NCBI RefSeq assembly: GCF_022458985.1
Contig: NC_061777.1
Location: forward strand, 15,837,668 to 15,901,667
Length of the DNA stretch: 64,000 nucleotides
From: Mugil cephalus
Lineage: Eukaryota; Chordata; Actinopteri; Mugiliformes; Mugilidae
Reading direction: 5' to 3'
Part shown: piece after piece, positions 1 through 14,500 of the stretch
Layout of the letters: every line of letters begins with the position of its first letter
How positions within the stretch are numbered: the first letter of the stretch is position 1
Program-made: the position numbers and the translations under genes
Notes under the pieces: generated by a model
The model's database searches: none
What the model was told of the DNA's origin: nothing
Seen by the model: only the letters and a program-made list of their open reading frames with translations

Positions 1-3000
1 AAGAGTCTTTACACTGGCACCGCAACACAATCTTTCTCAAAACTGGTGTTTGTGTAAGTTAATAGATATTATAGTGTGCATCAATAAATTTTCAAGCCCT
101 CTGTTTTTGTATTGGCATGTGTAACCATTAAAGCATCACTTTATGGTGCTAAAGTGATATGTGCTGTGTGATCCTCGACACTATTCTACTGTATAATCAG
201 GCTCGCACACTCATTACCACGTTTTCTGACACTACCGATGCTGCTGCAGTATCCTCCTTTCTGTTTGGAAAATTCACCATTGTATTGTGAAGACAGAAAA
301 CCACGCACACGCAAAAATGTGACACGGGTTCAAAAGATTAACGGTTTTAATAAAATTCATGTCAAACATCCAAATACTGAAATGGCAAAAAAAGAAAAAA
401 AAACATTTTTTTTCTGTATTTCTTTTTTTCAATTTTTGTACAAATCACAGTGGTTGCAAAATATTACAAAATTTTAGTTTCAAAACATTTTTTGCAACAG
501 CAGCAAAACATTCTGATTGTTGTATATTTTCTAGAAAGCCCTTAATAGATTGTGAGTGTGGTGTGCTCTTTCGTTCGCCTTTTATTGTAAGGAACACAAT
601 AACATGAGCAAATAAATGTTAATAAAACTCAAACGAGTCAATGGAAACATTGTGCATAACAATACTATACAATACACACGATCCACTTAAAAGATACATT
701 ATAGACCAGGGGTTAATAACACCATGTTTGTCTATATAAAGAACTCTCTGCGCATACAATCCTATGTATACACCAACTTAGTAGATAGATGCGGTGTGGT
801 GAGCAGTAGGTGAGAGTTTATTTCTAGCTGGGTCTTATATTAAATTTACAACACTGTACTGTACTTTGGATAATAACTATCTTCATTAAAGCATAATATA
901 TTTAGTTGTCACAGATAATATCTGCTGTTACTTCAACCAGTAGTTCACAGATGCTGTTCCCCAACAGAAAGGACACTGTATTTGTGTATGTGTGTTAAAT
1001 AATGGAAGCAATAAGAGTACACTGCTGAATTTGGCTTAGAGAGAAAGACTTAGTGGAAAACGCATATGATATTTTCATTTCGATTGAGAAAATTGGTAAA
1101 TACAAAGACAGCATAAAAAAGTATTATTAGGCTACATAGTAGAAAGTGCAGGCACCTGAACGAGTGCGGAAACATTATTCTAAAATTGCTGGTTTGCTTG
1201 GTTTCTTGGTCGTTTTATAATTTAAGTCATCTATTGCGTAGCTTTAGCATAGATGATGGTGCATGCCGAACCTGTGAAGCTCTGTGTGTTATGGAAGTTA
1301 ATATGACCCCAAAAGCCCGGAATCGCTTTACGCCTGCAATTATTTTAGGAAGCATAAGCAAATCCACGTGACAAGCTCTAAGATAGTGTATATTAATGAA
1401 AGCTACCTACTCTTATATCTGTGCTCATGTGAGTGTTTCTTGGCTTTACTGACTGTCAGCCTGTACGGAGCTAAGAGAGTGAGGTTCCACTAAAGGCACA
1501 GGAGAGGACACGTCGAAGACTTAAAAACAAGGTGAACTCTCAGTCACTAGGCGTCACATCAAAGTATGGAGATCAGCCCGGCGGAGAAGGAAGAAGTGCG
1601 TCATGAAAAATAACAGAGGAAAATGTGACAATAAAAAAAAAAAAAAAGATTGGACATGACAGAACAAGACAATCCAAATGAATTTCACAACACTGTCCTA
1701 CATCAGAATGGAGAGATTCTCAGAGAGCTTTGGCCTGAGGGGGTCAGTCTGGTGCAAATACTGAGGTTTAGAAGTACGAGGCTTAGGATTCTGAATCTCC
1801 GTCTTGCCCTTTCTGTAAATCGGGGCTTCTTTCCCACCTTTGTAACTAGTATTTGATTTAATTTGTGTTCGGTTTTAGAAACAACCCCAAAGGGTGTAAC
1901 AACACCAGAGGTTAAGGAGCCGTGTTGCGTATACCAGTAGCCAATATTTAACCCCAGATAACATGCGTCGTGCTTTACATATTTCCTCTGTCGTTACATG
2001 CAAACTAAACCCAAACATTACATTGGCTTTTCAGCCGTTTAGGACGTTCTTAAAATGATGCATCGTAAAGTATTATAATACTTGATTTCAATCAACATTT
2101 TGTTGTTTATGCTTATACAATTTTATGCCCAAACCCAATATCTTACAACCCTTAAGAGAGCACGTTGGATCGTATCATAGTAACAGCAAACCAGGAACAA
2201 CTGTAACACTGCACAGCAGCAACAGATCGTTTGTATTAGTTGTTCAAGCGAGTATTCGCCGCAGCATATTATTTAATAACTAGTGTTGCTACCTTAGGCT
2301 ATGCTGAGCTAATTCACTAAAACACACTTGTGCATGAAGCCCCGCAGCAAAAAAGAAGAGCTACTGAGTGGTTCAGTGCCAACAAGACCTTAAAGAAGCC
2401 TGATAAGTTACGTTATCCAGCTCCTCACTAAAAATATGCGGGGAAACAAGAATAAAAAATGTACAAAGTGGAAATGCGGTGCTACAATCATAAGGTTTAG
2501 AGACAATCTTATATAAGGATCAATTCATGCTAAGGACAGAAAGGTACAGTATAGTTATAGACAAAAAGAAAGAAAGTGCAATCCAACACAAATGTCATCA
2601 TAATGACAAAGTTAGGCCACCATGCAAATTAACCACATTCCAAAAGTGGTTGCACCTACACAGCACACAGGCCAGCCAGTGCTTATTAAAAAGCTTCGCT
2701 TTCTCAAAGTCAGTGGTTTAAAAGTTACACTGCAGGAATCAACCTGCCAGTTCTATTTCATCACTACATCAGGTCAGTGGAGAATCCCATCCATGACGTG
2801 AGCCTCAATCTAGAGAAAACGTTCTAATCTAAGGCCATATGACTGGACCAACCTACTGCACTACACTCTATAAATGGTTTAAAAGGCCATTTGTCTGCAT
2901 AAAACACGTAGTAGGCCTAAAGATTCTGCACATGCATGGCTCAGGTTGGCTTTAAAAAAAGATCCCTCAAGAAAGATAATGTCTGAGAGTGCACAAAGGA

Positions 3001-5538
3001 ACACCTTTTTTTTTCCTTTTCTTTTTTTTGTTTTTTACAAATGCAACACTATCCATTATCCGCTATCCATCAAATCATTTACCACAAAACCCGTCCGTCT
3101 GCATGAACTTAGATGTTGCTAAAATTCCACACGAGTTTTGTCCAGCTATAAGGCACACGGACCAAGATTAAACAAAGAGGCCAAGGTGGTCCACCCACAA
3201 CTATCCCTAATTTTCTAAATTCCCAAAGCGCTAGGATACCTTTAAAAATCTGTGCCAGCATATGTAGGAAGGATCTAATCTTTACTGAGATTTGTTCACT
3301 TTTACTCCACTTTTCACTCTTTTTCAGAGACGAAGCAGCTCAATTCTCACTTGGGTCTCGTGAGATCCTATCTGACTTCTATTTCGGTAGCTGACAATGG
3401 AAAACGGCACAAAACACCACATGTCTCACACAATCTATCTATCTCCAACAGTTGCCTGGGTAAAGCTGAAGGGCGCAAACCCACAAATAGGACAAAGTGC
3501 TAATAGAAACTCATCACCATAACAGATTTTTTCACATTCGGTACGAAAGCCCAACGAAATTAGCACCCTTCACAAGAAAATCCGATTTGCTCTCATGTGC
3601 AACTCTCTGTCGTTTGAAACAACACTCATGATTGCAAATTCAGTCTAACGAAATATTAATTTCAACAACAACAAAGCAAAACAAGTTGATTATTAAAGCA
3701 GCAAAAAGACACCGCACTGGTTGTAACTAATGCATGTAAAGTCTAGACATTTAAAAGTCAGTGACCTATTATGACTCTCTCTCTTACAGACTAAAAAAAA
3801 CAGAGAATGAGATTTAAGGTTTAAAACTGTTCACGTCAAATCTGAACACCATCAGGTAAACACTGAATAACTACACAGATGCTTGGAACACAAAATGGAA
3901 CACACGTGTGTCTGTGTGGTCGTGTGGACACGGTCTCATTTTATCTTAAGCACCATTTTCAATCCCAGCCACAGGAGTGGAAGGCAATGTCCAGCAGGGA
4001 CACTTTTCTCCCGGCACCACAGATTGAAAACACCACTGCGAAGAGGGATTCGAATATTAATTCACACTGCCTTTCTCCTCCCACAAGTCACTTCCTCTTC
4101 TCTCCTTCAACCCCTCTTTCTAGTAACAAAAAAAGCAGAGAAGCAGAAATGAAGAAAGAGAGGAAGAAGAATCACAGCTTTGGTATTCAAAATCGGGTGA
4201 ATATCAGCTAGGTACAGCTTTTAAATGCACTAATAACACTGTGCATGTGCTTTAGCTTTTCTTAACACTTTGCAAGGACTGAAGTTATACTGGTTATCTT
4301 AATAACTGAGACTAGAGTGAAAAAAAAAAGCACAGGCATTCAAACTGTGAAGTTTAGTGCCAGGGCCCTGAGCAGTGCTGCCCCCAGTGGTGCAGGGGTG
4401 TAAAGGCAGGCTGGTTGAAGTGTTTCAACTTAACCCAGTGGTCATGGACGTTACAAGCACATTTGTTTAACACTGAATTCGTTATTTATCCTAGGCAGAG
4501 GTATCAAATAAGGCTAACCCTCTTCACCCTCATCATTGCTATAGAGTGGTTGTTTGAGAGTCTCTGTATACAGTTTGGTGAGATCAACTCCTCAAGGAGA
4601 GCCGCTTGCGTTTTGCTTCTTCTTTTTTTTCTCTTTTTTTTGCAAGAGATACGTGCACAAGGAGGGAGTGGGAGGAGCAGGGCTGGATGATGGTCATCAC
4701 ATCAGGGTTATACCGGAGGCTAATATCTATGATCAAACTTTGGCTCTAGGGCACTTGGGCTCTAGATTGCGGTCGCAATGGCAATCATCAGTGTCCCAGG
4801 AGTGGTGCACCATTTCCCCTGATAACAGTATCCTAGAAGGTGCAACAATATATATAAAGTAATATTTTAAGATTAATCATTATATGTCCATTCCTGGGAA
4901 TCGAGTGCTGGTGTCAGAGTAGTGGTCCGTGTGTGTCTGTCTGTGTGTGTGTCTGTGTGTGTGCAAGCTAACAGTCTGTGTAGGAGTGAAGGCAGAAATA
5001 AGCTACCCCCCAAGGGTGGCTGCAGTGGTCAATGTGAAATAGCCATTAAGGTCAACGTGAAAGATGGAGACTTGAGAGGCTGAGAGAGATAGAGAGCCCT
5101 TGCTCCCAGTCCCATCACTCAAGGGCTGAGACACTATGAGTGCCGGTGAGGGGACAGAGCTCTTGTGGAGGGGACAAGGAGCTGCACTGCAACGTCACAG
5201 GCCCTCGTACATGGGGGCGTCTGGGAAGCACTCTGGGAAGCATCACTCAGTCATAGTGCCACACACATATACACTCAAACACCCATGCACATACCCCTCA
5301 GTTGAGTCCACACTCGTCACACAGCATACTAAAATACACTCATGTGGTCAAGCACACTTATAAAGAGGCACACACATTCCCCCAACCAAGCTAACATTCA
5401 GGCCTATAAGCACTGATGACTACTTCTCCACTGGCGGAGGGTTCAGAGCCATCTGTTACATTTGTTAAGGGGGGAGGGTAGCTTTCCCAGGTGGCATCAC
5501 CCAGGTTTTCGGACGAAGACCTCAGCGGACGAAACCCT
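1..5538. other. Gene-free stretch; probable long 3' UTR of the Rho-BTB gene plus downstream DNA
   Basis: No open frame here resembles a known protein. Reading leftwards (minus strand) from the rhobtb stop codon at 5539, the first canonical AATAAA I found is the TTTATT at 817-822, followed by another at 581-586. The 3' UTR could therefore be about 4.7 kb, or end earlier at a variant signal. Long 3' UTRs are common in this family, but this extent is inference. On the plus strand an AATAAA lies at 84-89, which could end a gene converging from the left. The stretch also holds a T-rich block near 3007-3040 and GT-rich sequence near 4929-4962. Confidence 0.4.
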
Positions 5539-8500
5539 TTAGGAGACGTGCGGAGAGGATGATGGGTGCCTCCAGAAACACCAGCCGCGTTTGGTGTGTT
5601 GCTTGCGCAAGATCTCCTCCTCGCGCTCACGCTCCTTCTGGGAGCGCAGGTAGCGGTCCTCCTCCTTAAGGAACCAGACAGGAGGCCAGCGCTGCTTCTC
5701 AAAGTGCCTCTGGTTATCTACAGAGAAAAGAGAAAAAAAAAGTTTGTACAGAAACATATATATATATTTGTCAAAAAAAATTGTTTCATTAAAGAAGAAC
5801 TTTTCTTTGTGTGATTTCAGAGTTTTAAAAAAGACATCAGCAAATACATTTTGTTTTAAAAAAAATGCCACAAAAAAACTCAGAAAATCCATGTCATTTT
5901 GAATCTATATATTCCCCAGGGATAAATAAAGTATCTATTTATCTAAATATGTATCTTTCTATTTTAAAATAACGTACCAATACCTTCATGAAGGATGAAT
6001 GTTACAGTTAAAATTATCTGTTCTGAGACTTTTCGTTACGCTTTTTTCATGGTTGCTGAGGATTTTTGTATTAGCTTTATTTTTAGCTTCCTCGCAGACA
6101 CACAACAAAATCAATCCTCCCACGCCAACCAAATGTTTCCTTTGGACAAATCACACCGTGCTGCAGTTTCTAAGTAGTGTGCTTAAACCCGAAACGTCCC
6201 ATTTTGTTCAAATTCTGCAAAGTCTCACTGCAAAGCAAAATTCTTGGGAGTTTCACTGACGGAAAAGCTACGCGAAGGAAAAGAATGTCAGAGAGCCGAG
6301 GCATCTGTACCTGGAGACATGGCCTTCATGTCTTTGGGAAATTTGCGGCAGATGCTATTATAATTAGTGCAGATGTGATGGAGACACCAAGCAGACAGTT
6401 GCTTGGCATTGTGGAACTGCAAAAGAAAAAAAAAAGGAGTCAGATTGAGATAACCAGTTATCAGGGGGAATAACAATACATAAGTATTAATAAACATATA
6501 TTCTAACTTTTATTCTAGCGGAATGAAAGGGCAACTTAGAAATAATTACGAAGGAGAAGAGGACGTACCTGTGCGAGCTCAAGGTACGCCAACACCTGTC
6601 CGTCAATGTCCACTCCTTTCACTGCCAACTGGAGAAGCTCATCTACAGCATGCTGTTCTGAAGATGCACAAAATACACGTAATCATGTCAATTTGCAGGT
6701 TTGCATTTTCATCTCCCAGTCATAAATTCTTAGTCTGCATGAAACATAACTACCTGCTTTTACTCAATGATAAAATTATGTTTGTGCATCGATCAAAACC
6801 ATAAACTGACATTTCTAATACTGAAGAGAGAGGTTTTTTTTTTACCAGTGAGGGCGACAAGGCGCGGCAAACAGAGACGGTTGGCCAGAACAATTAGTTC
6901 CATGGGCTCCAAACCAGGGCAGGGGGTCAGGAGACCGCAATACAGGAACTCCAGCACCCCACGCATACAGGCCGCACTAGTGTTGGGAATGGATACCTGA
7001 AAAATGAACAGATCCGGAGGAAAACGAGGAAAAATATGAGTTAGATAGATCATCTCTCACACACAGATGAACAGCTGTACAGGCCGATGGCTTGAGGAAG
7101 GAAATATCTCATGCAGCGTTCCTTATAAAGACAACAGTGCCTCGACCTTAAAAATGTATTTATATTACTAAATGTTAATAAATGTTTATTTTATCCTGCA
7201 CTTTAACCATCTGAGTAAACATGCAGATTCCTGTGTATTAAGTGCAGTGGCTAGGTAGGAACCAGTAGGTCCCTGTTGCGACAATGATATCAATGAAAGC
7301 AGTGATGAGGATGTTTGGAGGTAAAGGGCAGAGGACATACTGTTCTGGTCACACTCTTTTTGATCTCGGCTCAGACGAGAGCACCTTCTGGGGGGGTAGT
7401 GACGTCAGCAATAAGGCTGACGCAAAAGGCCCCACGCTAACACACAGTCAACACAGGCAACTCAAGCTTTCATGTGGCTTAAAGCTACATGTAGATTCAC
7501 AAACTGAAACATGTTGTCTAAATAGGTATAAATTGTAGTACTGCACAAACACCCAAGTGCTGGACCTAGAGACTTCCATATGTTTCAATTGAAGACATTT
7601 TTCTACATGAGCTCAATTGCAGTGTGTCAGACCAACAGGTACAACGCAGGTAGTGCGGTCCAACCCCGGAAGGATGGTAGGAAGGTAAATGATCATGGCA
7701 GTGATGACCTGACCCCTCCAGGAGTCTACCCACTGGGGCACTCTTCAACCTCCACTCCCATAACCAATTAGGAGAATGTCAGCTTGGTGTGACCTCTCGT
7801 TATGAAAGAAAACACACAACACCAAGACACGGGTGGCTTCTAGAGCGTTAAGTGCCCAGCTGGGTTCAGGCAGCTTTAATGAGTGGACACATTCAACGCG
7901 ACATTCAGTCCATCAGCTGTGCCATGCTGACAGGTGTTTGTTTGGTCTCGCACGTTGTCGTGGTCACTTATGAGTTTAGTGCATGTTTAATTAATTTGCA
8001 AACCAACAAAGTTCGAGTGAAAAACAATCGCACAACCTGTTAAAAAAAAAGAGACAAGGGAAAACAGCTCACTAAAAGGTGCAAATGAAACATCAGTCCC
8101 CAAAGGTAAAGTACTTGATCAAAGCTCAGCTCTCGTTTGACTGGAAAGAAGAGAAAGAGGTATGTCCTCTTTTTAGAAAGAAAAAAGCTTATCAGTTGTT
8201 TACATTTGATAAGCTATGGTTCACATTACCCCACCAGGATGCGCAATCACGTGAAGAAAAAAAAAAAAAAAAAAGGATATCCGCCCACAAACAAAGCAAA
8301 CCCAGAGAGCTGTGGTCCATGACCAGTGGTCCACGGACTGAGAAAACATTCAGTGTATGAAATGTCCACAGTGTCGCTAAAAAATAATAATACCAAAAAT
8401 AACCATTCACAGTTTGAAAACACACCTTAATGCTGCTATGCACAAAATTAGAATAGCCCTGTTATCGCACCACAGCATGACCACAAAAATGTGTGAGCAT

Positions 8501-11500
8501 TAAAAATACCTACAAGGAAGTGTGGCATGCGCATGAAAACAGGATGCTGCTGTCTGGTCACATGGTACTCCCTCACTTATAGTTTTCTAAAATGTGTTGT
8601 AAAATGCTCTTTCAAAACCTAGAAGTCAAAACCCAACCAGTGCTGACTCTCATTTAGAGAAACTGAATAAAATTAGACCATCTGCTGCGTCAAGGTTGAG
8701 CAATTATCTTTTTGTGTCATGCTATTGAAAGACCAATGTTTTAGAGCCGCTGCAGGCGGAGCTAGAGCTGTTCACGAGAGACTCCTTCAAAACCTGCACA
8801 CAATCCGGCGGCCGTCACTCGCTGCTGACAAACGCAATCTGATTCGCTCGTTAGCTGTACAGAAAATTATGTTGCCTTTCTGCGACATAAAAATTCACAT
8901 ACAGCGAATTTACATGCAAATAGAAAAGGCACCGCTGCTCTTACACATAAATGCTGACAGCTTCATTGTGCACTCAGTCTCTGAGTCTTTGTCAACGGAG
9001 CACCTGCCTTCTGTGGCCTGCCAGCTTCATTCCATAAACAATGCCACAATAGTCACAAACATGAACTGTTTAGAGTAACCATAGACACCGGCAGCCCACC
9101 AGCAGCAAGCGCTGTGCCCCCTCAGTGATGCTGATCGCCTCAGTAGCTGCAATGTTTTTTTTTTTCACCCATTTATCTGGTGTGTTCCAGAATAAAATCT
9201 AGGCTATCCACATGGAAACACACAAAAACCAATGTCTTTACCAGTTGTACTCTAATTTTCTTCTGACATTACACCTCTGTCTCTCCAGTCCATTTGGAGG
9301 TCTGAATCTAAGCAACTTAAACCTGCTGAACTTGAAAGTAACTGTACCCTGAGGGATCTAGTTCTGTCACACAGTCTGAGGAGAGCCTACTTAGAAACAG
9401 ACTCGTACTTCCTTTCTGATCGGGTCAGGTTGGGAGCCTTGCACATCGCCGCCAGACGCTTTATCGATGGTGAGAGTAAAACTGAAGTAACTAGACCACA
9501 AAAGAGGTTATCTTCTGAGATGAGGTAAACGTACATAAACCAGTAAATGCACTATCCTGACTCCTCACGCATATGCTACCGTGTTTCTAACTAGAGTGTG
9601 TCATTAATAAATCAGTATTTGAATACTTTAACACTAGAAGGAGCTACCAGATAGGAGTGTAAGCCACCCATCAGAAATGAGACCCAGTTTCTCATTCGAC
9701 TCAAAAACAGCCCGTGGTTTGTGTCATGACCTGTGACGGAAAACCACAAGACCTCACATAACAGGAAGTTTAAATCCAGAAATGTGTGTGTGTGCATGCT
9801 TGTTTTGAAGTCCAAATGAGTTTAAAGTGGCTCATTGTGCGGACCAATTTTGCGTGCAAAAGGCAAAACCACGTACTGTATTGCATATGCCTGAAATGTC
9901 GAGTCATAAAATTACTTGATACAAGGTTAAGCTCGAGGTCATGATTAATGTATGTCTGTGCACAAGGCTCCCTGAGGTCTGGTAACCGACTGTCAAGTCT
10001 GTCTGTATGTGAGACAAAGGTTTGTAGGTCATTCTGATATCAGTCATAACCTTCACATTTTACACACACAGCAACCACACGGAGTACAATTCTCTGCTTG
10101 TGTCATTAATATTTAGCTTTAACTCGTCTTTTATAACATGTTACAACTACTCTCTCGTCCAGATGTGTCAGTTTTTTTATTTTGACTTTCCCAGAACTTG
10201 AATCCCTTCTTCTAAAGGTAACAGCATCCTGAAGCTCTTCCCAGAACTCACCTCCTCAATGTAACTCTCCATGAAGGATCCCCGGAACATGGCGGCCATC
10301 CAGTCGCAGCTGGAGATGAGCAGAGGCTTGTGGGCCGGGATGCAGCCATCGTCCAGTCGGAACACCACATCTAAAACCGGGGTGGGAAAAGAGCGTTCAT
10401 CTCGTGGAATGCCACAGAAGCCCAAGCTACAGAGGGGGAAAGACAGACAAGGCAGACGTCCAGACGCACACACAGGCAGACGGAAGGCCAGACAGACACA
10501 GAGAGACGTGGACACAGGTAGACAGACAGAGAGATAAATTGACAGAACAGCTTTTGACACAGAGTAAGGGAGGGAGAGCAGATGCAGAGCAGTATGTCGT
10601 GGCGCTAATTCTGTGTACCCTGTTTCTTTTGTAAAGAAAGTGTTGTAACTGTGTCAGTGCAATGATGCTGTTTGGTTTAAACAACTTTATCTACCATTAA
10701 TTCATCCTCAGGTAATAAATGCACATATGTTTGCACAATTTTCCAGGTATCTTCATTTAGCAATTCATCAACTTTTAAGGGCATATAAAATATTTGGTCA
10801 TTACAATCATGAAGAGGGAGAATGTATAGAAAGAAAGAAAGAAATGAAGTTATTATGAGACAGGCTTTGTTCAGCAAACACCTGGCATTGGCTACAAACG
10901 ATGTGACAATGCGCATCCACAATAGATTTAGAGGACAGACAACACCACACGAAGACAGGACAAAATAAGCACAACCAATACAAAAACAGCCAGGCAAGCG
11001 TCAGTCATCAAGTCACTTGATGACTTCGAAAGAACTTCAGAAAACAGAACTGCAACATACATAGTGCATATTGTACAGTGATCATTCAATGGAAAGTACT
11101 GTACAGTATATGGCAATGTCATGTACGCTGAGTGTACATTTTCAGAGTCTGACGAGAATGCTGGAAATGAGCAAAATCTTTTCTGTAACACTACATCACC
11201 CACTAACCGTTCGTAATCTTCACTTTCTCCCATTCATGCATACAGACCAATGCAAACATGGAAAGAAACTTCAATGATACTATTGGTATCAATGATACTA
11301 ATGTCAGTGAATTACTGAATTGTTGGCGCAGTGGTTTACCAGCAAAGGTCCCTTTATTGAGACACTCCTTGATGCGGTTGGCTCTGCGGACATGGAAGGC
11401 CTTGGTGATCTCCTGGTTCATGAAGCTTTCTCTGTTCAGAACATTTGCCACCATCATCCGCAGGTCGAAGACCTCAAGTAACTCTGCAATGGTGGCCACT

Positions 11501-14500
11501 TGCATCAGATCGCCTCGGCCCTCGTCCAGACTGCCTGTGTATAGGTACTGAAGCACCGCCTAACACCAGAGGAAAATTGAGACAGAACATGTTTAATGTC
11601 CACAGCTTACTTTTGCTTTCAGTCCAGAAATATATGCTTTTAGTCATTTTGTTTGATCACCTTAAATGGTTCCTCTTGTATAAGGGCATCCATGGCTACC
11701 ACAGTCATGAGTCGTGGTCGTCCGGTCATGGGATCGTCAACATGCTCCAGACACACACTCAGGAACCCCCTTCCCCATCCTGAGAGTGCTCGACCAGTCC
11801 CTAGCACTCCCAGGGAGTACTGGGCTCGAGATGGGAGTGCATTATCACTCTGGGAAGTCCTCAAAGAGCCCTGGTTAAGTAGCTGAGGTCGACTCAGGCC
11901 CCGCACGCCTCCGTCGACCCCATCTTTATCTATGTCCAGGCTCTTTGTACGTCCAGCTTGCTCCTTGGCCCCTCTCCTGCTCTGCTCATCTTCCTCCCCG
12001 CTTTCCAAGTTTTCCTTGCCTTCCTCTTCCTCTCCCCATGGCCCCACACATGATGCACCAAGATCAAGGGTGAAGAGGTCGTAGAACTTGGAGCAGGATG
12101 TGGCCAGATAGACTTTGTGTGCAAAGACACGAGTGATGCCACCCTGCAGAAGGAAAACAACATCTGCACACAGAGGTTGACAGAACAGAGAGTCAGGGCC
12201 CTCGCCATCTGTGAGAGGTGGGTCTGGGATGCCCACTATGGGACGTGGTGGGCGAGGGGGCAGGAATGGTGCCTGGAGAAGGGGCCTCTGGACCTTTTTC
12301 AGGTGTGACTTCCAGAACTGCAGGTGCCGACGGGAGATGAGGGCAGCACGGATGGCATTGTCAAAAACATCTTTGACTCCAAACTGTGCAACAATGCTGG
12401 TCTCATAGTAGGGAATACCAAGTTCTTTTGCCACCTCGTGACCTCTCTCTGGAGGAAGGATGTCTGTAGGTTTGATGGGTCTGAGTGGGAGAAAGAGATA
12501 AGGAAGGATGACAACAGTGTGTTAACAGTAACAGTGTTCAGATAAAGAAGTGTCATTGTTCCTCAACTAAAAAAAGAAGTACGGTACATCTATTAAAAAT
12601 CAAACGTGCACATTTGGGCCTGTAAATATAGACCAGTGTGAATAGATATGGTGATGAAATATATATATATACTGTAATCTACTAATCTACTCTATATTTC
12701 CATAAATCAACCAAGTATGTTTTAAAGATTTCAAACTGATCTATGGTGGTGTTTCATTCACTGATTCCGATTCACTTGGCTTTACCATCATCATTAAATC
12801 CTGTCCAACTGTTGCTGGCGGTGCTGCAAATGTTTCACAAGAGAAGCCCTATAAGAAACTATGGGTTTATGTCCACTGGGTTTGTGTCCACTGAAAAAGC
12901 TAGAGGACTTTTAACTTAAAACATTCTGCAATACAACTGAACTTGTTTTACAAGAATGTTGAAATGCAGTGACATTAACAGGGCAAATAAGAGTGCATCA
13001 AAACGAGACGTATTTATGAAACAAAATAAATAAAGGCTCCACTCAATATTTGAGGAACTGCTGCAAGTTAAAGAAAACAGGAAGTGGTTCTTGTCACCTA
13101 TGCTAAGTATAAATGCAAAGACAAAGTTGCATTCACCACGGTGTTCATTTTAACATTTATCTACCAGATATTTTATCCTGCAAAGGTTGATTTTTAGACT
13201 TTAGACTTTAGACTTCCAAAAAAAAAAAAAAAGGCTCATAACAATGGTGTAATGCCGTGAAATAGTCAAAGTCTCGGCTACTCAGTGCTTTTACTGATTA
13301 ATGAGAGTCATGGTGCAATGACATGCCATCTCCTCAGAAGCCACATTGTTGCAGCTTCAACGCTATCTACAATTGTCTGTTAATGTCTGATGAAGAAGAC
13401 TCTCACTTGGCAAGTGGCCGCCGTGCGCGGTTAACTGCATCCAGGTCAGCGTAGCGCAGATCCAGCTGGCAGCCAACCAGGATGATGGGTGTTCGTGGAC
13501 AGAAGTGCTTGATCTCCGGGAACCACATGGTGCGGACGTGGCGCAGGGAATTCGGATTAGCCAGAGAGAAGCAAAGCACCACTACGTCAGACCTACAGAG
13601 AAAGAAGGGAGAGAATGATTTTTTTATTTCATGCACTCACGGGAAAGACACAAAAAAGAAGAGGTAGAGGAAATACCGTGCTCGAAAAAAGACAGAGTCA
13701 AGGGGACAGAAAAGAAAGAAAGTCCTAGTGCTGACTCACTGAATAACCTGTCACTTTATGTTAAAACATGTGCGATGCATGAATGTAAGGACTTTAATTG
13801 GACACAGCAAGCCATTGTGCGAGTATGGACCGTGCCAATGAGAAAGTTATGAGGTGTGGTCACAAAGACATATGTGTACATGTTGGTGGGTGGGTCTGTT
13901 TATCTCTGTGTGTATGAGTCTGGGCCTCTGGGAGGGTGATTTGTGTGGTCTGTCTGTCTGTCTCTCTCTCTCTCTGGTTTTCTCTCTCTCTCTTACGTAA
14001 ATCTCCCTAAGCCCTTCAAGGCTACATGGACCACAAAGAGAAGGCTAAGAATAGATCAGAACACACACACAAATTCATTTCCCCAACTGATGTGTTTGAG
14101 CAAGCGGACCGCAGCACTCGCAGCTGTTCTCCGGTGCTGATATCACTGTGTCATGTTGGTGTCTGCTTCTAGGTAATGTTTGATAAAAACCTTTGTAGGT
14201 GGATCATAAAGTAGAAGAGCAACGCTGACATGGCAAAAATTATTTACAACTCCTAAATGATCTGCTTCCAGCAACAATGCAATGACGTGGAGCTTTTGAC
14301 CTTGTCTGCACCAGACAAGACTTATGTAACTTGTGTGCAACATTAATCATAGCCAGAGGACTATGAAATATACAGTATAGTCTAGTTTTTAACATTTGTG
14401 AGGCATACAGTATTCATCAGAAGCGGCCGTGTGTGTGTAGATTTGCAGATTTGCAGTAGTACATATATGAGTAGTCAGTAGTACCAAGCAAAATTCAACC

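Noticed and set aside
11930..12208. Minus-strand frames overlapping rhobtb coding exon 4 in other phases
   Set aside because: Shadow frames of the true coding exon (11661-12480).
14143..14343. Minus-strand 66-codon frame
   Set aside because: Looks protein-like in places, but no family was recognised and it has no link to the nearby Tc1 remnant.
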